From Anadara kagoshimensis (lineage: Eukaryota > Mollusca > Bivalvia > Arcoida > Arcidae): a stretch of DNA of 64,000 nt. Below, in pieces: positions 32,367 through 46,089 of the stretch. Position 1 is the first letter of the stretch, and every line of letters starts with the position of its first letter. A program made the translations under genes and the position numbers. Under the pieces are notes generated by a model, which saw only the letters and a program-made list of their open reading frames with translations, searched no databases and was not told where the DNA came from. The DNA is taken from contig CM037862.1 in NCBI GenBank assembly GCA_021292105.1, forward strand, positions 318,501-382,500. The letters run 5' to 3'.

Positions 32367-35300
32367 TACTCCGACATAAGGCGACCATTTATCAAATCTG
32401 TTTACTCCCGTTAAACAGGCGACCTTCTATTAAACTTGTCCCTGTACTCCGAAATAAGGCGACCATTTATCAAATCTGTTTACTCCCGTCAAACAGGCGA
32501 CCTTCTATTAAACTTGTCCCTGTACTCCGAAATAAGGCGACCTTCTATTAAACTTGTCCCTGTACTCCGACATAAGGCGACCTTCTATCGAACAGACATC
32601 AGACGACCATCTATCAAACTTGTCACTGCGCTCCGATATAAGCCGACCTTCTATCAAACTTGTCCCTGTACTTCAATATAAGCCGACCTTCTATCAAACT
32701 TGTCCCTGTACTCCGACAAAAGGAGAATTTCTACCATACTTGTCCCTGTCCTACCGTAAAAGGCTACTTTCCATTAAGTATTTCCCTGTACTCCCGAATA
32801 AGGCGACCTTCTATCAAACTTGTCCCTGTACTGCGACATAAGCCGATCTTCTATCAAATTTGCCCCTGTACTCCAACATAAGGCGACTTTCTATCAAACT
32901 TGTCCCTGTATCCCCGTATTAGGCATTCTTCTATCAAACTTGTCCCTGTATCCCCGTATAAGGCATCCTTCTATCAAACTTGTCCCTGAACTGCGACATA
33001 AGGCAACCTTCTATCAAACTTGCCCCTGTAGATATAAGGCGACCTTCTATCAAACTTGCCCCTGTAGATATAAGGCGACCTTCTATCAAACTTGTCCTTG
33101 TCCTCCGATTTAGGGGACCTTCTATCAAATATTTCCCTGCACTCCCGTATAAGGCGACCTTCTATCAAACGCTTCTATCAAACGCGACATCAGACGACCT
33201 TCTATCAAACTTGTCCCTGTACTCCAACATAAGGCGACCTTCTATCAAACTTGTCCCTGTACTCCGACATAAGGCGACTTTCTAGTAAACTTGTCCCTGT
33301 ACTCCGACATAAGGCGACCTTCTATCAAACTTGTCCCTGTACTCCGACATAAGGCGACTTTCTATCAAATTTGTCCCTGTACTCCGATATAAGGTGATAT
33401 TCTATCAAACTTGTCCCTGTACTCCGATATAAGGTGATATTCTATCAAACTCGTCCTTGTACTCCGATATAAGGTGATATTCTATTAAACTTGTCCCTGT
33501 ACTCCGATATAAGGTGATATTCTATTAAACTTGTCCCTGTACTCCGATATAAGGTTATATTCTATTCAACTTGTCCCTGTACTCCGATATAAGGCGACCT
33601 TCTATCAAACTTGTCCTTGTACTCCGATATAAGGTTATATTCTATGACAGTTGTCCCTGTACTCCGATATAAGGCGACCTTCTATCAAACTTGTCCCTGT
33701 ACTCCGACATAAGGCGACCTTCTATCAAACTTGTCCCTGTACTCCGACATAAGGCGACCTTCTATCAAACTTGTCCCTGTACTCCGATATAAGGCGATAT
33801 TCTATTCAACTTGTCCCTGTACTTCGATATAAGGTTATATTCTATGAAACTTGTCCCTGTACTCCGATATAAGGCGATATTCTATTCAACTTGTCCCTGT
33901 ACTCCGATATAAGGCGATATTCTATTCAACTTGTCCCTGTACTTCGATATAAGGTTATATTCTATGAAACTTGTCCCTGTACTCCGACAAAAGGCGATAT
34001 TCTATTCAACTTGTCCCTGTACTCCGATATAAAGCGACCTTTTATCAAACTTGTCCCTGTACTCCGATATAAGGCGATATTCTATTCAACTTGTCCCTGT
34101 ACTCCGATATAAGGCGACCTTTTATCAAACTTGTCCTTGTACTCCGATATAAGGCGACCTTCTATCAACTTGTCCCTGTACTCCGATATAAGGCGACCTT
34201 CTATCAAACTTGTCCTTGTACTCCGACATAAGGCGACCTTCTATCAAACTTGTCCCTGTACTCCGATATAAGGCGACCTTCTATCAAACTTGTCCCTGTA
34301 CTCCGACATAAGGCGACCTTCTATCAAACTCGTCCCTGTACTCCGATATAAGGTTATATTCTATGAAACTTGTCCCTGTACTCCGATATAAGGCGACCTT
34401 CTATCAAACTTGTCCCTGTACTCCGATATAAGGCGACCTTCTATCAAACTTGTCCCTGTACTCCGATATAAGGTTATATTCTATGACACTTGTCCCTGTA
34501 CTCCGATATAAGGCGACCTTCTATCAAACTTGTCCCTGTACTCCGACCTAAGGCGACTTTCTATCAAACTTGCCCCTGTACTCCTATATAAGGCGATCTT
34601 CTATCAAACTCGTCCCTGTACTTCGATATAAGGCGATATTCTATTCAACTTGTCCCTGTACTCCGATATAAGGCGATATTCTATTCAACTTGTCCCTGTA
34701 CTCCGATATAAGGCGACCTTCTATCAAACTTGTCCCTGTACTCCGATATAAGGCGATATTCTATCAACTTGTCCCTGTACTCCGATATAAGGCGATATTC
34801 TATTCAACTTGTCCCTGTACTCCGATATAAGGCGACCTTCTATCAAACTTGTCCCTGTACTCCGATATAAGGCGATATTCTATCAACTTGTCCCTGTACT
34901 CCGATATAAGGCGATATTCTATTCAACTTGTCCTTGTACTCCGATATAAGGCGATATTCTATTCAACTTGTCCCTGTACTCCGATATAAGGCGATATTCT
35001 ATTCAACTTGTCCCTGTACTCCGATATAAGGCGACCTTCTATCAAACTTGTCCCTGTACTCCGATATAAGGCGATATTCTATTCAACTTGTCCCTGTACT
35101 CCGATATAAGGCGATATTCTATTCAACTTGTCCCTGTACTCCGATATAAGGCGACCTTCTATCAAACTTGTCCCTGTACTCCGATATAAGGCGATATTCT
35201 ATTCAACTTGTCCCTGTACTACGATATAAGGCGATATTCTATTCAACTTGTCCCTGTACTCCGATATAAGGCGACCTTCTATCAAACTTGTCCCTGTACT

Positions 35301-38300
35301 CCGATATAAGGCGATATTCTATTCAACTTGTCCCTGTACTCCGATATAAGGCGACCTTCTATCAAACTTGTCCTTGTACTCCGATATAAGGCGACCTTCT
35401 ATCAAACTTGTCCCTGTACTCCGATATAAGGCGATATTCTATTCAACTTGTCCCTGTACTCCGATATAAGGCGATATTCTATTCAACTTGTCCCTGTACT
35501 CCGATATAAGGCGACCTTCTATCAAACTTGTCCCTGTACTCCGATATAAGGCGATATTCTATTCAACTTGTCCCTGTACTCCGATATAAGGCGACCTTCT
35601 ATCAAACTTGTCCTTGTACTCCGATATAAGGCGACCTTCTATCAAACTTGTCCTTGTACTCCGATATAAGGCGACCTTCTATCAAACTTGTCCTTGTACT
35701 CCGATATAAGGCGACCTTCTATCAAACTCGTCCCTGTACTCCGATATAAGGTTATATTCTATGAAACTTGTCCCTGTACTCCGACATAAGACGATATTCT
35801 ATTCAACTTGTCCCTGTACTACGATATAAGGCGATATTCTATTCAACTTGTCCCTGTACTCCGACATAAGACGATATTCTATTCAACTTGTCCCTGTACT
35901 ACGATATAAGGCGATATTCTATTCAACTTGTCCCTGTACTACGATATAAGGCGATATTCTATTCAACTTGTCCTGTACTCCGATATAAGGCGACCTTCTA
36001 TCAAACTTGTCCTTGTACTCCGATATAAGGCGACCTTCTATCAAACTTGTCCTTGTACTCCGATATAAGGCGACCTTCTATCAAACTCGTCCCTGTACTC
36101 CGATATAAGGTTATATTCTATGAAACTTGTCCCTGTACTCCGACATAAGACGATATTCTATTCAACTTGTCCCTGTACTCCGATATAAGGCGATATTCTA
36201 TTCAACTTGTCCCTGTACTACGATATAAGGCGATATTCTATTCAACTTGTCCCTGTACTCCGATATAAGGCGATATTCTATTCAACTTGTCCCTGTACTC
36301 CGATATAAGGCGACCTTCTATCAAACTTGTCCCTGTACTCCGATATAAGGCGATATTCTATTCAACTTGTCCCTGTACTACGATATAAGGCGATATTCTA
36401 TTCAACTTGTCCCTGTACTCCGATATAAGGCGACCTTCTATCAAACTTGTCCTTGTACTCCGATATAAGGCGACCTTCTATCAAACTTGTCCTTGTACTC
36501 CGATATAAGGCGACCTTCTATCAAACTCGTCCCTGTACTCCGATATAAGGTTATATTCTATGAAACTTGTCCCTGTACTCCGACATAAGACGATATTCTA
36601 TTCAACTTGTCCCTGTACTCCGATATAAGGCGATATTCTATTCAACTTGTCCCTGTACTACGATATAAGGCGATATTCTATTCAACTTGTCCCTGTACTC
36701 AGATATAAGGCGATATTCTATTCAACTTGTCCCTGTACTCCGATATAAGGCGACCTTCTATCAAACTTGTCCCTGTACTACGATATAAGGCGACCTTCTA
36801 TCAAACTTGTCCCTGTACTCCGATATAAGGCGATATTCTATTCAACTTGTCCCTGTACTACGATATAAGGCGATATTCTATTCAACTTGTCCCTGTACTC
36901 CGATATAAGGCGACCTTCTATCAAACTTGTCCCTGTACTCCGATATAAGGCGATATTCTATTCAACTTGTCCCTGCATGTACTACGATATAAGGCGACCT
37001 TCTATCAAACTTGTCCCTGTACTCCGATATAAGGCGATATTCTATTCAACTTGTCCCTGTACTCCGATATAAGGCGATATTCTATTCAACTTGTCCCTGT
37101 ACTACGATATAAGGCGATATTCTATTCAACTTGTCCCTGTACTACGATATAAGGCGATATTCTATTCAACTTGTCCCTGTACTCCGATATAAGGCGACCT
37201 TCTATCAAACTTGTCCCTGTACTCCGATATAAGGCGATATTCTATTCAACTTGTCCCTGTACTCCGATATAAGGCGACCTTCTATCAAACTTGTCCTTGT
37301 ACTCCGATATAAGGCGACCTTCTATCAAACTTGTCCTTGTACTCCGATATAAGGCGACCTTCTATCAAACTTGTCCCTGTACTCCGATATAAGGCGATAT
37401 TCTATTCAACTTGTCCCTGTACTCCGATATAAGGCGATATTCTATTCAACTTGTCCCTGTACTCCGATATAAGGCGACCTTCTATCAAACTTGTCCCTGT
37501 ACTCCGATATAAGGCGATATTCTATTCAACTTGTCCCTGTACTCCGATATAAGGCGACCTTCTATCAAACTTGTCCTTGTACTCCGATATAAGGCGACCT
37601 TCTATCAAACTTGTCCTTGTACTCCGATATAAGGCGACCTTCTATCAAACTCGTCCCTGTACTCCGATATAAGGTTATATTCTATGAAACTTGTCCCTGT
37701 ACTCCGACATAAGACGATATTCTATTCAACTTGTCCCTGTACTCCGATATAAGGCGACCTTCTATCAAACTTGTCCTTGTACTCCGATATAAGGCGACCT
37801 TCTATCAAACTTGTCCCTGTACTCCGACATAAGGCGACCTTCTATTCAACTTGTCCTGTACTCCGATATAAGGCGACCTTCTATCAAACTTGTCCTTGTA
37901 CTCCGATATAAGGCGACCTTCTATCAAACTTGTCCTTGTACTCCGATATAAGGCGACCTTCTATCAAACTTGTCCCTGTACTCTGATATAAGGCGATATT
38001 CTATCAAACTTGTCCCTGTACTCCGACATAAGGCGACCTTCTATTCAACTTGTCCCTGTACTCCGGTATAAGGCGACCTTCTATCAAACTTGTCCTTGTA
38101 CTCCGATATAAGGCGACCTTCTATCAAACGTGTCCTTGTACTCCGATATAAGGCGACCTTCTATCAAACTTGTCCCTGTACTCCGATATATACATATTAT
38201 ATACCCAGTGTGTAGGTACAACCCTCAGTATCATGTCGAGTCCTTTTTTCGTAGTCGTATCACTACGAGTCGCGCTTTCGCGACGAGTAGCGATACAGCT

Positions 38301-38868
38301 ACGAAAAAAAGACGAGACCTGATACGAAGGGTTGTACCTACACACTGTGTATATAATATTTTTATCTAACATTTCCAATTAGGTTATTTAAAATATTAAA
38401 AAACAATACTTAATGTGAAAAAATTACATTTTACCACAGAAAACCACTGAACTATGTTGTGACATTTGTTCTACATTCTCCCTAATGAGGTCACAATGAG
38501 AACGTGCACGTGCACTTTACCGCCAATGTTGTATCACCACAGTGTGGTGATACAAGATTCTGTATCATGCGTGTTTGATAAAACTTGTATTTTCGTAGAA
38601 AAACTAGTCTAATGTTAGATAAAAGGCGATATTCTATTCAACGTGTCCCTGTACTCCGATATAAGGCGATATTCTATTCAACTTGTCCCTGTACTCCGAT
38701 ATAAGGCGATATTCTATTCAACTTGTCCCTGTACTCCGATATAAGGCGATATTCTATTCAACTTGTCCCTGTAATCCGACATAAGGCGATATTCTATTCA
38801 ATTTGTCCCTGTACTCCGACATAAGGCGATATTCTATTCAACTTGTCCCTGTACTCCGATATAAGGCA
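32367..38868 (+). repeat. 40-bp satellite array (about 150 units), interrupted once
   Basis: The unit is CTCCGATATAAGGCGACCTT + CTATCAAACTTGTCCCTGTA (type A) or CTCCGATATAAGGCGATATT + CTATTCAACTTGTCCCTGTA (type B), with a rarer GGTTATATTCTATGAAAC type C. Between about 33.2 and 38.1 kb the 40-bp register is kept almost without change, so the sequence repeats every 120 bp in the coordinates. Types A and B alternate in recurring orders such as A-B-B, i.e. higher-order structure. The left 900 bp are much more diverged. Chance open frames in it are by-products of the repeat. The array lies in the presumed intron before exon 39706. Confidence 0.97.
38191..38623. mobile_element. Palindromic insertion within the satellite (two nested inverted-repeat units)
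   Basis: The satellite unit is split after CCGATATA (38190) and resumes with AGGCGATATTC (38624). The inserted 433 bp contain first a near-perfect 166-bp inverted repeat (38194-38359; arms begin ATATTATATACCCAGTGTGT and end ACACACTGTGTATATAATAT) with a CG-rich loop region (GAGTCGCGCTTTCGCGACGAG). Then comes a 263-bp unit with perfect 13-bp terminal inverted repeats TTTATCTAACATT (38361-38373) and AATGTTAGATAAA (38611-38623). Inside the latter is a palindrome with 13-bp arms (TTGTATCACCACA) at 38529-38555. Non-coding. Confidence 0.8.
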
Positions 38869-39705
38869 ACCGTATACAGAATTTTATCAATGTATTGTTG
38901 TATCAGGTGATTAGTAATTTTACTGATAATCAACAAGCTTCCTAAAAGAAGTAGTTCCTAAAAGAAGTTCAGATTTTCATTCAAACATAATAACCATATG
39001 CACACAGAGTCAGTATCTGTGTTTTACTCAGTGTCTATATGAAATTTTAGTTTTCAAGGAACCAACTCAAATTCAACTTAACCACATGATTTACATTTAT
39101 ACAAAACACAGAATTTCGATTACACAAAAACAAAATCGGGAAAATGCATGAATGTTGTTTGCTAGTGATGGTTTTAACACAAAAAAACCCAATAAATTAA
39201 GACATATTTTATATAATAAACAAAATACTTGTTAAATTATGGCACTACATAAGGTTTTTTTGACAGGATAACAATATCTGGCTCTACCTTATTTATCACA
39301 AACATACAAAAATAATAGAGTAATTCCCTTTGACTGTAAAAAGATGTTTATAAAATGGTCTAAAATAAAACTAGACGTATCATCACAAACAAAGGAATGA
39401 TTACAAGAAAATAAGACTTAATAAATAAATTAATCAATTTAACCAACACATATCGGAAAACAACATTGACTTGTTCGTGTGTACTTTTATCAGGAGTATT
39501 CATATAGAAGAGTCCACCCTATACATAGGTAGTAGTAGGATTCGCAGTTAATAATGTGTACACTAGATAAGTGAGTTCAAAATAAAAACGTTTAATTTCT
39601 TTATATAATGATAAATATTTATAAATTATAGCCCAAACGGACAGGTCAAAGCTATTTGCTTTGCAGTAAATTTCCATTACATTGTTATGTTTTCTGTAAT
39701 TTCAG
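38869..39705. other. Intron end preceding the main exon
   Basis: AT-rich DNA that ends in a polypyrimidine tract and acceptor (TTTTCTGTAATTTCAG at 39690-39705). No other feature seen. Confidence 0.5.
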
Positions 39706-40663
39706 GGAAAGAAAAAAGAGAAGACGGTAATGATTTAAACCAGAAAAATCAACAAAAGGAATCACCCGATGACAAGCCTTTAGAAGGAGACAGCCCTCCC
39801 CCAGTTCCACCAAGACCTCGGGTTAAATCATCATCAGACCAAAAACTTGCGTTAGGTAATAGTTGGCCAAGGACAGTTGGTAGTCATTGGACGTCTCTGA
39901 CGTCACTTCCATCCGAAATAAATAGCGGGATTTGCATGCGTGCACCTGCTAAAAGAAAAAGAGATAGCTATCTGAAAAAGAAATGTTCATCCAAAGAAAT
40001 TCAAAGAAATCCAAGTACTTCGTCTTCAAACTGTTCCGCTGGGGATTCATTTGAATTAGAATCACCAACGTTAGATATGACAGACATTCGACTAAAAGAA
40101 CAATTCAAACAGCAAAGCAGCATTCAATCAAAAAGTCATCTAGAAGTTCCGTCTGGTTCCGGTACTTCAAGATCGGACAAAATACAACATTCGTTAAGTA
40201 GTGATTCAATTAGGTCATGTCCGGAAGTAGGAAATTACTATTATAACCGTGAAAGACCAATGAGGTCCCAGACCAGTCTGAATACAAATCAAAAATCTCC
40301 CCAAATCAAAAATGACAGACGTAAATATGTAAAATCGTCATCTGTGCCAAGTACAAATGACAGCAACATCGACAGTATTTTTTATACGGAGAAACCCGTG
40401 AAAAGGCGTGATAAAACGTCAAAACGTGGGAGTAAAGACTCAAGGCCTCGTTCTTTCACAACGTTTGATTCTTATCAACATTTATTACAAACTCCAAATT
40501 TTGGAATGTTTTATGGTATGCAAAGTAATAATAGTGTATCAGATTCAATATTGTACGGGGATATACCGTCTCCGACAAATAAAAGGATGCCATTGGTTGT
40601 ACCTGATGACCCAGGATCAGTCTCGGACCTGGAATCAATTTTGGAACATGAAACTATGCAGCG
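39706..40663 (+). CDS. Large internal coding exon of an unrecognised host gene (disordered, SH3-ligand motif)
   Basis: 958 nt between an acceptor TTTTCTGTAATTTCAG and a donor GCAGCG|GTAAGT, open throughout. The upstream intron is phase 1 and the downstream intron phase 2. The encoded 319-320 residues start GKEKREDGNDLNQKNQQKES and are Ser/Lys/Asn-rich and probably disordered, with no domain that I recognise. Visible motifs: class II SH3 ligand SPPPVPPRPR near the start, basic clusters PAKRKRD...KKK and KPVKRRDKTSKRG (possible nuclear signals), a run of Ser-rich phosphorylation-type sites, and an acidic end DPGSVSDLESILEHETMQR. An in-frame ATG at 39687 lies upstream of the acceptor, so an intronless start cannot be excluded. 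Composition differs sharply from the transposon sequences nearby. Likely a scaffold or regulatory N-terminal region; function not assigned. Confidence 0.72.
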
Positions 40664-43600
40664 GTAAGTATAAGTCAAAAGTAAAATGACAGAGATAAAA
40701 TTATATCCATGGCAATCAGTAATGTTTTTGTAGATTTTATGATTTTTTAAAGTGTTGATCTATAACAAATGAATCTAAATCCTCACAAGGATATCTGATA
40801 TGCTTTTACTATTATAGTCTGATTATAAAAGAAACAACAATTTGATAGAACTGTGCTACTTTTTAATTTTAATAGAAGTAGCACTTTACATGACAATTGC
40901 TTTTAGATAGTACTCTGCGTTCAAAGTCAAGAGATTGATAATCAGTGATTCCGTCATTCCCGATTAGTTTTATCATAATATTTCGTTGAGTTGCTGAATG
41001 TTTTTTTTTTAGGTTATTGTCAATAACATTTTATCAAGATAGAACTTGCTGTCTTCTCTTTAAACTATATGGTTTTTGTTTTTTTTTTTTTTTTTTTTTA
41101 TTTTTTTTTTTTTTCATTTTCCGGTGACGGCCCAGTCTTAAATTTAGTTCACTAGATCACAACATCCATGTCAGTATTATATGACTTCATGTTGGCTATG
41201 ATATATTTGTGCATTTCCACTGGTTCAATAAGTAAATTATATTTAGATTCAGTTGCTAATAATAAATTCCACATGTCAAACGTTACATAATATAACAGCC
41301 TCACAGATACATATGTTATTTTCAAAGACTTCACTGAAACCGTCAAAAGATTTAGAAATCTAATAACTTAAGCTTTGAATTGTCAGACTGATGTATGATC
41401 TGTCAAAGTGACTTGTATTAAACTCTGATTTATACAAATATGCTTGATTGATTCAATAGAGAGCAACGCTTGAGCCAAGACTGTTTTATTTATATAGAGC
41501 TGTCTAACCGGTAGATGTTAAGGTAAAAAAGGATCAAATTACTAACACTGACATCTTATATCACGTGACTCGGGTATACATTACGTTACAATGACTGACT
41601 CACTCAAACAACGAACAACTTCTTTATACTCAAGATCACCAAAACCTACTCCTTCAAACGACTAATGTCTTCTTTATAAGATATGTCACCAAGAACTGAA
41701 CTAGCAATACGGTTGTAACCCGAAAAGGGAAAGGATACAGAAATACGTTTACATAAAATACAGTAGTTCCTCATGGCGTTATCGCAAAATCACATTGCAC
41801 GTTCTATCTATTTACCTGATGGTTGCACAGAGTTATGTACATTGCATTTGACGATTAAAGCCTAGCAAGACCTGTAGGTATTAATATAATATATAATGTC
41901 CCTTTGTTGGTTCGTGATTTTTTGAATACAGCAAAACATCACGTGGTCAGTAGCCATAACTTTTGTATGAGATGTTTCGGAAACGTTTCCTCACTGACAA
42001 TATACCATTTGGATAGGCTACCATCCGACACTACCATGATGTCAAAACTCGACTCATTCAAATCAGTAGTTAGTTTGAACAAACTCGAACAAAACATACC
42101 ACATTTATATATCCTTTCACTGTACATTACCCCACGTCCCTCTCTCACAACAACCACCGATTTTACTGTGATAAGCACGCTTCACATATTATACGCAAAA
42201 AATGATGTATTTTGAAAAGAGAGACATAGTGTGATAGCCGTGTATGTACCGAATTAAGACAGCTAACCCTGTTTTTAGGAATCGTAATATCTTAATGTTA
42301 GTTAAGGTATAACTTGTCATTGTCTTTTACATTGTGTTCATCACCGGCTCTGGTGTCAATATGTTACTAAAGGTTCAAGTTACATTTTATGCAGTCCACC
42401 AAATAACAGTAGATATCGGTGCAAACTCTGACTGTAATTTTTAAGAAAGATGATATTATAGATGGAATTTATATATATACATGTATAAAAACAGTAAACA
42501 AATCAGAAAAAATCTACTTGATACATATTCATCCATACATTTCTTCAGGTTGCATTGATGTTCAAATTTAAAGAATAAATAACCCACAGATTAAGGATAG
42601 AAATCATCCCAAAACGTTTATGCACCACTAACTCAACTGTCACTTGAATTTTCACGAAAGAAATAATTTTACAAATCTCAATCGATTTTACTGGTTCTTG
42701 GGTGAAATTTAAAAGAAATACTCAAAATCAAAATCATTTATCATTGAAAACTGCATTATCACTTAAGTCTTTGTTGGACATATAACTGCACTTAGAAACG
42801 GAAACAGTACAGGAAGGTTCATCTCGATCCATTTTTTAATTTTTTCCTGGAGGATTTATTTAAGATTCTTCAAACGTAAAAACAGATACTTTGCCGTTTT
42901 TTTGGATTATATTTTACAACCTTTGCTTTGTATATTCATCAGGTTTACTCACTGATAGGGATCGTTATGTGCTATTTTAATTCAAGTACATAACCACATA
43001 ATATTTTAATAATATAATTTCCATTTTTCAAGCCATAACTTAAAACAAATCAAGCACCCAAACACCAGAAGACTAGATTGCTGGCGAAAGCCATCATCTT
43101 TGAAAATAAAATCGTCTAAGTATTTATATTAATTCAAGGTAGAATTGGTAGAAGAATCAAAGTTTGTATAAATTTAGGTATCCGTGATTACAGAAAGTAA
43201 CACGTCTAGTAAAGTCCTCCATTCCTCTGTTGTCGTTATTTTGACAACAATTTCCCCTTATATATCAAAGTTAGTCTAGGAACTGCTTTAAGTCAGCACT
43301 TAAGTTGAGTGGTTGTCATTTTGAAGTTTTATTTAACAGGAGAGGCTCTACAGAAATGAAACATATGGTGATTTAAATCATATTGCATGTGGAAACTGTA
43401 TTCATCTCTAGAAATCCAAAAGAATGCTTGGTAACGCTTAGTTATTTGTTCAAATAAAATGAAAGATTAATCTGTGTCACTGATTGCAGAGGAGAATACA
43501 GTTTTAACTTCAACAGACTTTTCATTGCTGACCGAAAGTCGTCTAAACGATCTGGTCAACAGCAAATTTAAAATTCAGCTTATTCGACCACATGTTTGGT

Positions 43601-44649
43601 TTGTGATTGTTATAATGTTGAACTATCGTCTGTATTAATAAAAATAATAAAATAAAATACTAAATATAAAGTCAAAGGTTAACTAATTAAAGTTTATCAG
43701 ATTATAATAAAGAAAAAAGTCATTACATATCAATATTTTGGTATTTTTATACATGTATTATTATTTAGCTCACAATTTTTGAAGCTATATTTATTTCGCT
43801 TTATGACATTAAATACACAATCTAATCGATAAAATGATAAACTTATTTTCTTAAGATACTATATGATACGGTAGGTTAAGATGGTTACACGAAGGTTATA
43901 TAATATGGGGTAGCTGAAGGTACAATAGTTGATGGGTTTAAATATAACATACTTACGCGTGAGGTTACCATTAGCAAATGCTATCTTGTCTAAATCTGTG
44001 CATTTTATAGCAGAAAACATGGGATATTACTTCTAGGTATCTGATCAAATATTGAAATTATTGAATTATTTATTGCAAATTAAGCTTAATTTTCATGTAA
44101 TGTACTCGACAAGAACCCAAAATAAACAAAACAAAGACGAATACTTGTAAAGGAAAGGCAAATAACTCGCAAACAATCCGTCGTTCAGTATGAATGGATG
44201 GATAAGATGGAATACAAATGTATTGGATAAAAAATAAAAAAGAGATAATTTTAGAAGCAAGTATATAACTTTTAGAAATAGTAATGTACGTTATACAAAA
44301 CAGCAAAAACTACGAGTCAGGTGATATCAGTATTGCTGCTTTAATCATCATAGCAAAATCATTCTGCCATATGAATTTAAAGACACGTTGGCGTTTGAAT
44401 CACGAAGTTTCAATTTCAAATGACATTTCATATACCTAATATTGCTATGTTCGTCTGTTTTAACAGTTGGAACACAGAGACATAGCTTTTTTCAATTATT
44501 AATACTATTTTTGAATGCTTATTTGCTTATCTATTCCAAAATAGAAATTTAACGTACGTTAATACAATTTTGTTCTTTTTTCATTGATATCGCTTGGTAA
44601 AAATCTATACAATTATATATTATACATGTGTTCTTAGATACGTATACAT
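40664..44649. other. Long non-coding stretch (presumed intron)
   Basis: Begins with the GTAAGT donor. Contains a poly(T) tract at 41072-41114 and otherwise no recognised element. The overlapping 103-codon (+) and 79-codon (-) frames at 41904-42215 and a possible minus-strand mini-exon at 43957-44020 are not supported enough to call. Confidence 0.5.
41072..41114 (+). repeat. Poly(T) tract
   Basis: T-run with a single A interruption, in the intron after the main exon; possibly the tail of a minus-strand retroposed sequence, but no body is recognisable next to it. Confidence 0.9.
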
Positions 44650-45735
44650 TGGCATTGCTATGTTATGCTATTGCTTAAAGAATTACTTGAACAACTTGCT
44701 TCTAATACTTTATCTAGTGTACAAAGTATAGAAACATTTGATTTTTCTACACTCTACACCACTGTCCTTCATTCTAAATTGAAAGAACGTCTCAAAGAAA
44801 AAATCATTTGTCAATCTTTTCAAAAAACGATAAGTCAAGAGCTGAACAGGAATTATGGTTATTTTGTCAAGCATCATACGGATTCTAAACAAAAATATAC
44901 TGAAGATATCATCAACAAAATGTTGGAGTTTTTGATAGATAACATATTTGTTGTGCTTGATAATATAATATAATTTTCCAGCAAATAATCGGTATACCAA
45001 TGGGTACACACTGTGAACCAGTGCTTGCCAATTTGTTTCTTTACTCTTAGGTAATGAAAAGAACTTATGCAGAACCTTGTTAAATCTGGAGAGAAGATTC
45101 ATTCTGTCTCTTAACAATCCTAAATTTGAAGACTATGTGAATGGCATCTATCCTAGTAAGCTTGAAATAAAAGATACGACAGATTCCTCAAGTTCTGCTT
45201 CATATTTAGACTTATACCTCAATTATGCCACCCGCAAAAGGCTTCATTTGAAACTTTATCACAAACGTGATGATTTTTTCTACTGTCAACTTTCTTTTTT
45301 ATGCAGCAATATATCTGCTTCTCCTGCTTATGGTGTATTTGTTTCCAAAATAAAACCCTATGGTAGAACTTGTTCCAACTACGGGGACTTTGTTCAACGA
45401 CGAAGGGGCGGCTTGCAAAAAATTTGTTGACTCGGGGATATTGCAAGCCTAGGCTTATCAAGGTTCTCAAAAAGTTCATGGCCGTCATGACAGTATTGTT
45501 GATAAGTGTGATGTCTCTGGTTCCAGGATTGCCCTGGGTATATTTGACATCCCATAGTTCTATGGTCTTTTCACACAATTTTGATTACACACGTGGCGAG
45601 TGTAGCTATCTAAACAGGAGGAGCACCCGGCCTCACTTCCCTGGTGGAAGTTTACGTATCAAACCTAACTTGTCACTTTCAAATTTTTTACTCTGCTTCT
45701 GGATTGTGATTTGAACATGGATAAGTATGTTTGTT
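44650..45735 (+). mobile_element. Penelope-like RT element, longest copy (P2), defective
   Basis: Frameshifted remains of a reverse transcriptase: SIETFDFSTLYTTV (motif A region, 44727-44765), IIGIPMGTHCEPVLANLFLYS (motif B region, about 44985-45050), then LSLNNPKFEDYVNGIYPSKL, LEIKDTTDSSSSASYLDLYL, YHKRDDFFY, LCSNISASPAYGVF and YGRTCSNYGDFVQRRR. The segment carrying the catalytic Asp pair, expected between the motif B region and LSLNN, is deleted. A conserved non-coding tail follows (CACGTGGCGAGTGTAGCTA...GGTGGAAGTTTACGTATC...GATTTGAACATGGATAAGTA). These residue patterns are ones I associate with Penelope-like RTs common in aquatic invertebrates; the subfamily is not certain. Confidence 0.75.
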
Positions 45736-45966
45736 TTTGATTATGTTACAAATTGTTTGTTTTCTATTCTATAATAATAATTCATAAATTATGAAATGTA
45801 AGAAGAAAATCTGTAATTAAAATATGCTCTTTATCAAATACAACAAAAATAATTACACGACACAATAAAAATCATGTTAAAAGATGAACAAGACAGACAT
45901 ATGACAGTTCATGATATTAGGGCAACATAATTCCCGACGGCTACGGACCGGAGTAAATTACTATGG

Positions 45967-45967
<1 letters not shown>

Positions 45968-46016
<49 letters not shown>
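45968..46016 (+). repeat. (AT)n microsatellite
   Basis: About 24 AT units. Confidence 0.97.
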
Positions 46017-46019
<3 letters not shown>

Positions 46020-46089
46020 TCGGGCCTTAATATTTTTCAACCAGAGGTCCATATATTGTGAAGCACATTAACTGATCACTTCCCATTGA

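Noticed and set aside
32436..37072. Frames with SLYSDIRRPSIKLVPVLR repeats in the 40-bp satellite
   Set aside because: They come from the satellite sequence, are short, and break wherever a unit variant introduces a stop.
41904..42215. Overlapping 103-codon (+) and 79-codon (-) open frames
   Set aside because: Neither has splice context or a recognisable motif, and both strands being open suggests chance. The minus frame (VVVVREGRGVMYSE...) looked faintly protein-like but is not enough.
43957..44020. Minus-strand mini-exon: ATG, 21 codons (MFSAIKCTDLDKIAFANGNLT), donor C|GTAAGT
   Set aside because: Only 64 nt, no partner exons on that strand, poor start context; kept only as a note.
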